Source: Bordetella parapertussis (GTDB lineage: Bacteria > Pseudomonadota > Gammaproteobacteria > Burkholderiales > Burkholderiaceae_C). Taken from it: a stretch of 5,907 nucleotides of DNA. Below the pieces are notes generated by a model. The model was not told the origin of the DNA. It worked only from the letters and a program-made list of their open reading frames with translations, and ran no database searches. Position numbers and translations under genes: made by a program. Shown here piece by piece: positions 1-5,651 of the stretch (its first letter is position 1; each line of letters starts with the position of its first letter). The DNA lies in NCBI GenBank assembly GCA_945901125.1, contig CAMDKD010000065.1, positions 1-5,907 of the forward strand, written 5' to 3'.

Positions 1-935
1 TAGGGCATGCCCACGCGCTGCGCTTCGCGCGCCACATCAGCCACGATGTACATGCCTTTTTCACGCGGCACGGCCAGGCCACGCATCACCATGGGCAGTA
101 CAAAACGGATTTGCAGCTGCGCGCCGTAATGCTCGGCCAACTGGCGCACACGCGGCAGGGCGATGTAGGTGTAGGGGCTGCGGAAAGAACAAAAATAATG
201 CAGTTGCGCCACCGGCTTGTTTGCGGTGCGCACCGCAGGCGCGCCGTTCAAGGCAATGTCGCGCACGGGCACCAGCAGCGGAGTGGCAGGCTCGCGGCAC
301 AGACCTTCGTCGCGCAGGCGCTGCTCTAGATAATGCAATCGGTCTATGCCCCAGTACCACTCGCCGCCATAAAAAAATGTGGCGCCCAGGTAGTGGCCCA
401 GTTGTTTGCGCAGCGCGGTGCCTGTGGCTTTTGCAGCTTGCACATCGGCGGCGGCCTGGCCCGGCGATGGTGCTGCGGGCTGCGCTTGCCCACGCCACAA
501 AGCTTGGCTAATGGCCGCTGCGTCCACCACAAAGCGACCCGCCTGCAAGCTGGCGGCTAGGGCTGTCTCCGCAGCAGCCACGGCAGCAGCATGGGGCTGC
601 GATGTCGGCGCTTCTAATCCGTTAGCACTTGCCAGAAGAGACGCATCCCGCAAGGACCAGTGCCCCAAACGTTCGCGATCAGGCGCTGCCGAATCTTCGG
701 GCGGGCTGACCAAATGGGCCAGCAAGTCCACTTCATAGCGGTGGCCCAAGCGCTCCAGCAATTGCACGCATAAATAGCTGTAGGGGTCATCGGTCTGGTG
801 GAAGTAATGGATTTGCGCAGATGCGCCCTTCATGCGGCGCACCAGGCTGGCGCGCGTACGCCCCCATTGGCGCACGCCGGGATGGGTCAGCACACGGACC
901 ACGTGTTTGATAACTGTATTTTTGAGGACTGACAT
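1..935 (-). CDS. DsbA-like / 2-hydroxychromene-2-carboxylate isomerase family protein with two tandem thioredoxin-fold domains (3' end beyond window)
   Basis: The reading frame is open from an ATG at 935-933 to the left edge (311 residues visible, no stop). An in-frame TAG at 953-951 makes this the first possible start; no clear Shine-Dalgarno precedes it. Two related halves are visible. The first begins near residue 42 (IHYFHQTDDPYSYL) and ends at 184-208 with GATFFYGGEWYWGIDRLHYL, which resembles the end of HCCA-isomerase/kappa-GST domains (G-x-PTF...G..FWG.DRL). The second begins at 245 (LHYFCSFRSPYTYIALPRV) and continues through VLPMVMRG and an AREAQRVGMP stretch typical of the family, then runs off the window. 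Both domains have D/S-P-Y where DsbA has CxxC, so disulfide exchange is unlikely; glutathione-dependent isomerase or transferase chemistry is the family expectation. There is no signal peptide, so it is probably cytoplasmic. The linker (about 105-175) is Ala/Gln-rich and probably disordered. The substrate cannot be told. It probably does not belong to the R-M operon. Confidence 0.87.
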   Translation of the reverse strand, partial: MSVLKNTVIKHVVRVLTHPGVRQWGRTRASLVRRMKGASAQIHYFHQTDDPYSYLCVQLLERLGHRYEVDLLAHLVSPPEDSAAPDRERLGHWSLRDASLLASANGLEAPTSQPHAAAVAAAETALAASLQAGRFVVDAAAISQALWRGQAQPAAPSPGQAAADVQAAKATGTALRKQLGHYLGATFFYGGEWYWGIDRLHYLEQRLRDEGLCREPATPLLVPVRDIALNGAPAVRTANKPVAQLHYFCSFRSPYTYIALPRVRQLAEHYGAQLQIRFVLPMVMRGLAVPREKGMYIVADVAREAQRVGMP

Positions 936-949
936 GGGATTTTTGGAGG

Positions 950-978
950 GCTATAGAACGACTTACTTACGGGCGCAA
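950..978 (-). promoter_or_regulatory. Weak candidate sigma-70 promoter for the DsbA-like gene
   Basis: Read on the minus strand, TTGCGC (978-973) is followed after exactly 17 nt by TATAGC (955-950). The -35 matches consensus at 3 of 6 positions and the -10 at 4 of 6. A start site 6-8 nt further on would give a very short leader before the ATG at 935, consistent with the absence of a Shine-Dalgarno sequence. The match is weak enough to be chance. Confidence 0.2.
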
Positions 979-1084
979 CACGCTAGATTGCACTGCGCCA
1001 GCATACATAACTGTAGGGTTCTAAGCCTGCACGCACGACGGGGGTTAACCCGCGATCTGTCGCGCAAAGCGCAGGCGGAGGGGC

Positions 1085-1098
1085 CCAAGGTACCTTGG
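1085..1098. repeat. Perfect 14-bp palindrome
   Basis: CCAAGGTACCTTGG is its own reverse complement. It lies in the non-coding spacer downstream of hsdR and upstream of the DsbA-like gene. With no loop and no adjacent T-run it is not a typical terminator. It could be a binding site for a dimeric protein, or chance. Confidence 0.4.
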
Positions 1099-1191
1099 AA
1101 CCACAACTCTGGAAGCCCTGCCCAAATTGATTCAACCGTTTCAACCTTAGGTCTTGCCTCGAAAACTTTCTATGAACGCGTGACATTTTTT

Positions 1192-2403
1192 TCAAGCATA
1201 CACCCCAGAATTACGCTCCGGATAGCTCTCAAAAACATGCTCAAAAACCGCCGTGCATTTTTGCCGATAAAGCTCTGGTGGGTATGCTCGAGGCAGGCCT
1301 GTGTCCAGCGTGTCTTCAATCGTCAACTTCAACTGTGACCTTGCAGTTGATTTCTGCCGCCAATTCAGCACCAGCAGTGTTTTAAGGCGCTCCAACAACT
1401 CACGGGCAACTTTCTTCACTTCAGCCCGCTCCTCCGCCCCCAGTTCAGGGGAGGGTCTGGTCAGGATGTCGAAGATCACCAACTCTTCCTCGGTCATGTT
1501 CTCTCTGACATGGCGCTGTTCTTCGTCGTTCAAGCTGTGGGTCAAGGCCAACAGTTCTTGGTACAGCGCCTCGATGGTGCGACTGCCAGCGTTGTAGCTT
1601 TCAATCAAGGCTTCAAATTTTTCAGAGAAGTCCGCACGGGTGCGGTTGAGTTCCACCATCTTTTCCAACTTGGCCCGGATGGCGGCTTTCAAGACTTCAA
1701 GTTCGGTGTTCTTGTGCTTTGATTTTTCAAATCGCTTGGCAAGGGCTTCAAAGTTGATCTTCGACAAGTCGAGGGCTGGTGGCCCTTCTTCACGGATGGA
1801 ATGACCGGTGATGGAGTTGTCCAGCAAGGTGTTGATGCCTGCCAGTGCCTTTGTGATGTCTGGTGGGTTGGGGTTCAGCTTGGCGCGAATGGCATCAGCA
1901 ATCGTCGAGAGACTCGCCACGCGGCTGGCAAATTCCAACACAACAGGGTCGGGCTTGACCGCCTTGTAAAGCATGGACACCAAGCGTTCATGGGCGAAGA
2001 AGTCACGCCGCAAGGCGTCTGGCGAAATCAAAGCATTCAGCGCATCCTCAATGGCTTGTAGGCGCTCAAGTCCACCCGCATTCAGTTGCTCCATATCTAA
2101 CAGCATCACGCTATGTGCTGCACAAAAAGTCGTTGCGGCATCTACCGACTGGCGCAGCTCTTGCACCAATTGGTTCTTGTCCTTGACTGGATTGCTGCCG
2201 TTTTTTCCTGCGCCATATATCGCCAGTGCCTTTTCCAGCGATGCAAAGACGTTGGCATAGTCCACGATCAGGCCGCTGTGCTTGCCCGGGAAGACGCGGT
2301 TGGCACGGGCAATGGTTTGCATCAGGGTGTGGTTGCGCATCGGCTTGTCGAGATACACCGTCGAACAACTGGGCGCATCAAAACCGTCAGCCACATGGCA
2401 CAC
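1192..2403 (-). CDS. hsdR: HsdR C-terminal fragment: helicase motifs V-VI and C-terminal helical domain
   Basis: This 403-residue open frame becomes HsdR-like from its seventh residue: GFDAPSCSTVYLDKP (motif V) and QTIARANRVFPG (motif VI, with Arg at 33 and 36 of this frame, about 692 and 695 of the rejoined protein). GLIVDYANVFASLEKALAIY follows, then a long, charged helical region from about residue 75 to the end with the character of the type I R C-terminal domain (DUF3387 family), which in EcoR124I-type enzymes contacts the methyltransferase core. The ATG at 2403 is probably fortuitous: it lies inside hsdR, its first six residues (MCHVAD) are the shifted reading of CAMWLT, and no ribosome site is apparent. 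Translation could occur only by reinitiation. The stop is TGA at 1194-1192. Confidence 0.85.
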   Translation of the reverse strand: MCHVADGFDAPSCSTVYLDKPMRNHTLMQTIARANRVFPGKHSGLIVDYANVFASLEKALAIYGAGKNGSNPVKDKNQLVQELRQSVDAATTFCAAHSVMLLDMEQLNAGGLERLQAIEDALNALISPDALRRDFFAHERLVSMLYKAVKPDPVVLEFASRVASLSTIADAIRAKLNPNPPDITKALAGINTLLDNSITGHSIREEGPPALDLSKINFEALAKRFEKSKHKNTELEVLKAAIRAKLEKMVELNRTRADFSEKFEALIESYNAGSRTIEALYQELLALTHSLNDEEQRHVRENMTEEELVIFDILTRPSPELGAEERAEVKKVARELLERLKTLLVLNWRQKSTARSQLKLTIEDTLDTGLPRAYPPELYRQKCTAVFEHVFESYPERNSGVYA

Positions 2404-4379
2404 ACAAAGGCCAGCCGCAGCGGGTCTTGGGTGTCCTTGAACCGTTCGTCCAAACCCGGGTTGGACTCGTTCATGCGCTTGCGGTGCGGCTCAATGTCCA
2501 GCCCCAGCTTTTGCATTTGCTGAATTTCGTTTTGACCGGGCGACACAATCACGGCCATGTCGGTGGTGTTCAATACCTTAAGCCTTTGTTTGAGTTGAGC
2601 CATGCGCACATCACGCCGCGCTTGCTCTGCGCTCATGCCACCTTGGACTGGCGCATAGGCTAACTCGCCCAATTCCTTTTGTGTGCTTGCCAAATCTCCC
2701 GCCCAATGCTGGTTGACCTTGTCGAACATGCGCAGAGCCGTGGCTTTGTCGATAGACACCACCATGGCTTTGCCCACAAAGCCGCGCCCCAAGAAATGCC
2801 GCACGATATCTTTGGCCACAGTGTCCAACCGGTCGTCGCGGGTGATCAGGTGGTACTGCCGCCCCAATTCACGCTCCAGCTTGACTTCTTGTTCAGGGTC
2901 AAGGTCGGCATCTTCAATCAATTGATAGATATCGTCGTTCAGGTCGGGGTTGACCAGTTGCAACTCGGGTGTTCGGTTCTCATAGAACAAAGGCACGGTG
3001 GCCCCATCTTCAATCGACTGCTGAAAGTCGTAGATGGACACATAGTCACCAAACACTTCCTTGGTGCGCTCTTCGCCTGCAATCAGCGGCGTGCCGGTGA
3101 AGGCCATGAACATGGCTTTGGGCAAAGCAGATCGCATGTTCAAGGCCAGCGTGTCGTACTGGCTGCGGTGCGCCTCGTCGGTCAGCACAATCACATCCGA
3201 GCGGTCACAGAGCAATTCGGGCGTCTGAAATTTATGCACCAGCGTGAACACATAACGGTGGTTGCCACGCAAAAGTTCTCGCAAATGTGCGCCACTGGTT
3301 GCGTGGCACTCATCACCCTCGGCTTCGCTCACTGCACCCACGGCTTTGAATGTCTTGGCGATTTGATCGTCCAACTCGGTGCGGTCGGTCACCACCACAA
3401 AAGTCCAGTTGCCCACCAGTTTGCGCAGCACCTTCTGCGCGTAAAACACCATGGAAAAACTCTTGCCGCTGCCTTGGGTTTGCCAGAACACACCGCCACG
3501 TCCGTGGCCCAATTTGCGGGCTTCCAACATGGAGGCAATGGCGTTGTTGACCCCCAAGAACTGGTGGTTTTGCGCCATGATTTTGACCAACCCTGCTTTG
3601 TGTTCTGAGAACAGCGTGAAGTTCTCCACCAAGTCCAATAATCGGCTTCGGTCACAAGTGCCGCGCAGCATCACTTCCAGCGAGACACGGCGTGGCTCGT
3701 CTTCCCGGGCAATGCGTTTCCACTCCACCCAGCGTTCCCAGTCTGCGGTGAGAGAGCCCACGCGGCTGTCTGTGCCGTTGGAGGCAATCATCATTGCGTT
3801 GAACCAAAACAAGTTGGGTATTTGCAGTTTGTAGTGCGTCAGGTTTTCGTCAAACGCAGCACGCGCCGGAACGCCGAGCTTTTTGAGTTCAATCACCACC
3901 CAAGGCAAACCGTTCACAAAGCCCACCAAGTCGGGGCGGCAGGTGTAAAGCGCTCCCGTCACGCTGAGCTGGCTGACCAACAAAAAGTCGTTGTTGTCGG
4001 GGTTCTCCCAATCAACGATGCGCAAGCGCTCGGTCTTTTGCCCGCCTTGGGCATGGTCGGGCACCGACACCGTGATGCCCTCTTTGAGCAAGCGATACAC
4101 CTCGCGGTTGGCGGCCGCCGGCAACATGGCCGAGCGGTCACGGGCAATGTCGTCGATGGCGTTGTTGATGGCCTCGGCAGGCATGGCTGGGTTCAGCCGT
4201 GACAAGGCTTCTCGTAGCCGCACCGTCAGCACCACCTCGCCCTTGGTCTCGCGCCCCAGCGTACCATTTGCGCCAAAGGTCTCTTCCATGGCCGACACCG
4301 TTTGCCAGCCCAGGTCGGCAAACAGGCCAATGGCCGGTTGCTCCACCAGTTGGTCTTCGGTGTAGGCGTTAACACTCAT
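2322..4379 (-). CDS. hsdR: HsdR N-terminal fragment: nuclease domain and helicase motifs I-IV
   Basis: This 685-residue frame is what would be translated from the normal start, MSVNAYTEDQLVEQPA, a typical HsdR N-terminus. A PD-(D/E)xK nuclease site is visible as P149-D150 and E164-L-K166, nearly the same numbering as the EcoR124I catalytic residues. The nearby QxxxY motif appears as N179-LTH-Y183, with Asn in place of Gln. Superfamily-2 helicase motifs follow: Walker A QGSGKS (302-307), motif Ia TDRTELDDQ (331-339), Walker B DEAH (401-404), motif III FTGTP (427-431), and the motif IV area KAMVVSIDKATALRMFDKV (537-555). From residue 666 the frame is wrong: 20 unrelated residues precede a TGA at 2324-2322. 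Upstream of the ATG there is only a weak purine-rich stretch (AGAAAAG, 7 nt before the start). The fragment keeps nuclease and ATP-binding residues but lacks the motif VI arginines needed for translocation. Confidence 0.9.
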   Translation of the reverse strand: MSVNAYTEDQLVEQPAIGLFADLGWQTVSAMEETFGANGTLGRETKGEVVLTVRLREALSRLNPAMPAEAINNAIDDIARDRSAMLPAAANREVYRLLKEGITVSVPDHAQGGQKTERLRIVDWENPDNNDFLLVSQLSVTGALYTCRPDLVGFVNGLPWVVIELKKLGVPARAAFDENLTHYKLQIPNLFWFNAMMIASNGTDSRVGSLTADWERWVEWKRIAREDEPRRVSLEVMLRGTCDRSRLLDLVENFTLFSEHKAGLVKIMAQNHQFLGVNNAIASMLEARKLGHGRGGVFWQTQGSGKSFSMVFYAQKVLRKLVGNWTFVVVTDRTELDDQIAKTFKAVGAVSEAEGDECHATSGAHLRELLRGNHRYVFTLVHKFQTPELLCDRSDVIVLTDEAHRSQYDTLALNMRSALPKAMFMAFTGTPLIAGEERTKEVFGDYVSIYDFQQSIEDGATVPLFYENRTPELQLVNPDLNDDIYQLIEDADLDPEQEVKLERELGRQYHLITRDDRLDTVAKDIVRHFLGRGFVGKAMVVSIDKATALRMFDKVNQHWAGDLASTQKELGELAYAPVQGGMSAEQARRDVRMAQLKQRLKVLNTTDMAVIVSPGQNEIQQMQKLGLDIEPHRKRMNESNPGLDERFKDTQDPLRLAFVCAMWLTVLMRPVVRRCISTSRCATTP
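2383..2387 (-). other. Frameshift site in hsdR (helicase motif V)
   Basis: Minus-strand codons CTG ACG GTT TTG ATG give L-T-V-L-M in the incoming frame, while GGT TTT GAT GCG CCC in the -1 frame gives the family-conserved G-F-D-A-P. Adding one G to the GG pair at 2385-2384 repairs the gene exactly. The site is not a long homopolymer and not a canonical X-XXY-YYZ slippery heptamer, so neither phase variation nor programmed frameshifting is supported. Confidence 0.88.
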
Positions 4380-4426
4380 GAAGATACTTTTCTGGGTAAA
4401 AGCATGGCTGATGAGGACCTATTCCA

Positions 4427-4516
4427 GTGGAGTCTGTAATTTCCACTAGCCATTTTGTGGAGTCTACTTAACATTTTGCGCTCCACAAAATTGTTTGTTG
4501 TCCATGAAGGCTCCAC
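4427..4516. repeat. Nested inverted-repeat array between fic and hsdR, likely operator
   Basis: Four half-sites of GTGGAG/CTCCAC fill the spacer: GTGGAG at 4427-4432 and 4457-4462, then CTCCAC at 4481-4486 and 4511-4516. Both pairs share a single dyad centre at about 4471.5 and the copies on each side are exactly 30 bp apart. The inner pair extends to a perfect 11-bp inverted repeat, ATTTTGTGGAG (4452-4462) and CTCCACAAAAT (4481-4491), around an 18-nt centre. The left copies share GTGGAGTCT; the right copies share CTCCACAA. A further partial arm, TCCACT (4442-4447), pairs with AGTGGA (4426-4431). There is no T-run, and the position upstream of hsdR suits a multi-site operator better than a terminator. 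The bound protein is unknown; the winged-helix Fic protein encoded just upstream is one candidate. Confidence 0.75.
4461..4488 (-). promoter_or_regulatory. Possible hsdR promoter embedded in the repeat array
   Basis: On the minus strand TTGTGG (4488-4483) and TAGACT (4466-4461) are separated by 16 nt, matching sigma-70 -35 and -10 consensus at 3 of 6 and 4 of 6 positions. The -35 lies in one arm of the inner palindrome and the -10 overlaps the end of the other, so a protein bound to the repeats would block it. The element match alone is weak; the location upstream of hsdR is the main support. Confidence 0.22.
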
Positions 4517-4523
4517 AATCATG

Positions 4524-5651
4524 TCAAAGCACCTCTTTGCCTTCAGCCAAATTGATCAAACTGGGAAAACACAAGGTTGCCGGCCGCCGACCGCTTCCAG
4601 GCTGAAGTTCTCTCAATATGTCGGCTTCACGCAATTGGCGCAAGAGGCTGGTGGTTGTCTTCTCGTGAATCTCGAAATCGCGGAGGAGTTGCTGCGCCAA
4701 ATCGGTCGATCGAAAAATAGGCTTGCTGAAAATCGCATCCAACAAATGCACCGTGTACTGAGAGTGGGTGGCTGACTGGACCTTGAGCTTCATTTCTTCA
4801 TAAAGAGTCTGAATAGCCGTCACACGCATGCTGTTCTGGGCGGCTTGGGTTGCAATGGCCCGCAGAAAAAAGGCGATCCAACTGTTCCAATCAGCCTCTG
4901 CCGAAATCGCTTTGAGGCGCTGGTAATACTCTTCTCTGTTTGCCTCCAGATACTCTGAAAGATAGAACATTGGTTGCGAGAGCGCTCGTTTTTGGTACAG
5001 AAACAGGGGAATCAAAATGCGACCAATGCGCCCATTGCCATCTTTAAACGGGTGCAAAAGTTCAAACTGCGCGTGCACGACTGCCGTTTGCAAAAGAAAA
5101 TCGACATCGTTGCTGTCCATGTAAGTTTCCCAGGCTTGCAAATGATCAGGCAATCGCAAGGGGTTGGGCGGGACAAAGGTCGCCTGCTCCATGATGCAGC
5201 CGTGTTTGCCTATCCAGTTTTGGTCTTTGCGGAACTCCCCCGGGGTCTTGTCTTGCCCTCGCACACTGCTCATCAAAATGCGATGCAGTTCGCGTACAAA
5301 ACTCAGGCGGATGGGGTAGTCTTTCAAATGCTCTCGGGCTGCATAAAGCGCTTGGCGGTAGTTGGAGATTTCTTGAATATCCTGAAACTTCTCGCCTTGT
5401 TTCAATAAACCGGCCTCTTGCTCCAGTACTTCATCTACCGTGGCTTGCGTGCCTTCAATCTTTGACGACAACACCGCTTCCTGAGTGGTCAAAGGAGAAA
5501 GCATGATGGCCGGGTTGGGGATGCTTTGTAACAAACCATCGTAACGGGCCAAGGCCGCATTGGCCACGCCCACCAAAGGCAAAAGCAGGCGGTAGTCGAG
5601 ATCGACCAACGGGAGTTGATCGGGGTTGTAGGGACTTGCGGGGTTAGACAT
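4524..5651 (-). CDS. fic: Fic-family AMPylase-type protein with N-terminal inhibitory motif and C-terminal winged helix
   Basis: Fic proteins usually transfer AMP from ATP to a hydroxyl side chain of a target protein. With the start at 5651 the product (MSNPASPYNPDQ...) has 375 residues, close to other three-domain Fic proteins such as the Shewanella SoFic type. The N-terminal Fic_N-like region contains SSKIEG (62-67), matching the (S/T)xxxE(G/N) inhibition motif of class II Fic proteins, in which the Glu blocks ATP. The flap region follows (GEFRKDQNWIG, 138-148; ATFVPPNP, 157-164), then a complete catalytic motif HPFKDGNGRIGR (200-211). The last 65 residues form a winged helix-turn-helix (STDLAQQLL; EKTTTSLLRQLREADIL; wing GSGRRPATL), suggesting DNA binding or autoregulation. 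The ATG lies 8 nt inside the hsdS end, with GAGG at 5664-5661, 9 nt upstream, so translation is probably coupled. A longer frame to 5768 exists but is out-of-frame hsdS. The target is unknown. Confidence 0.95.
   Translation of the reverse strand: MSNPASPYNPDQLPLVDLDYRLLLPLVGVANAALARYDGLLQSIPNPAIMLSPLTTQEAVLSSKIEGTQATVDEVLEQEAGLLKQGEKFQDIQEISNYRQALYAAREHLKDYPIRLSFVRELHRILMSSVRGQDKTPGEFRKDQNWIGKHGCIMEQATFVPPNPLRLPDHLQAWETYMDSNDVDFLLQTAVVHAQFELLHPFKDGNGRIGRILIPLFLYQKRALSQPMFYLSEYLEANREEYYQRLKAISAEADWNSWIAFFLRAIATQAAQNSMRVTAIQTLYEEMKLKVQSATHSQYTVHLLDAIFSKPIFRSTDLAQQLLRDFEIHEKTTTSLLRQLREADILRELQPGSGRRPATLCFPSLINLAEGKEVL

Larger units (their letters stand above)
936..1191. other. Non-coding spacer between hsdR and the DsbA-like gene
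   Basis: I see no convincing gene here. Small open frames on either strand show no recognisable protein. The spacer contains a perfect 14-bp palindrome, CCAAGGTACCTTGG (1085-1098), a 10-bp palindrome, GGGTTAACCC (1042-1051), and a near-tandem TTCAACC repeat (1131-1137 and 1140-1146). After the hsdR stop comes a run of seven A on the minus strand but no stem followed by a T-run, so no intrinsic terminator is evident. No tRNA or other RNA gene was recognised. It may mark the boundary between the R-M locus and the GC-richer neighbour. Confidence 0.5.
1192..4379 (-). pseudogene. hsdR: Type I restriction enzyme subunit R (HsdR), interrupted by a one-base frameshift
   Basis: HsdR is the motor and nuclease of a type I restriction complex (R2M2S): after HsdM/HsdS recognise an unmethylated site, it hydrolyses ATP, pulls in DNA and cuts at a distance. 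Here the gene is split into two overlapping frames. The first (from ATG 4379) carries the nuclease domain and most helicase motifs to residue 665; the second carries motif V onward. Joining them at 2385 restores L-T-G-F-D-A-P and gives a protein of about 1062 residues, usual for an HsdR of the EcoR124I-like (type IC) group. The break fits loss of one G from ACGGGTTTTGAT (ACGGTTTTGAT here). Everything else looks intact, so the damage is recent or a sequencing error. As written, the product stops at 685 residues and should not restrict DNA. The gene starts 144 nt after the fic stop, behind a repeat array that may control it. Confidence 0.93.

Noticed and set aside
61..498. A 145-residue minus-strand open frame
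   Set aside because: Out-of-frame shadow of the DsbA-like gene on the same strand; very Arg/Ala/His-rich with no domain.
936..1191. tRNA or other structured RNA gene, or attachment site
   Set aside because: A TPsiC-like GGTTC occurs, but no cloverleaf, CCA end or matching repeat elsewhere in the window could be found.
983..1195. A 70-residue minus-strand open frame between hsdR and the DsbA-like gene
   Set aside because: It starts at the hsdR stop with no ribosome site, has low-information composition and no recognisable family. Kept only as unexplained spacer.
832..1338. A 168-residue open frame on the plus strand
   Set aside because: It runs across the start of the DsbA-like gene, the spacer and the hsdR end, antisense to both. 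No recognisable domain is visible.
2381..2385. Phase-variable hsdR through a homopolymer tract
   Set aside because: The tract is only two or three G next to four T, too short for slipped-strand phase variation.
2380..2390. Programmed -1 frameshifting to make full-length HsdR
   Set aside because: A -1 shift at ACG would give the right protein, but there is no X-XXY-YYZ heptamer and no obvious downstream stem-loop. Programmed shifting is not a known feature of hsdR.
2679..3608. A 309-residue open frame on the plus strand
   Set aside because: It lies wholly antisense to hsdR, whose minus-strand translation carries all the conserved motifs. Its His/Gln/Val-rich composition is typical of an antisense shadow.
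4452..4491. The 11-bp inverted repeat as an intrinsic terminator of fic
   Set aside because: The loop is 18 nt, the stem is AT-rich at its base and no T-run follows on the minus strand. Matching half-sites outside the hairpin fit an operator better.
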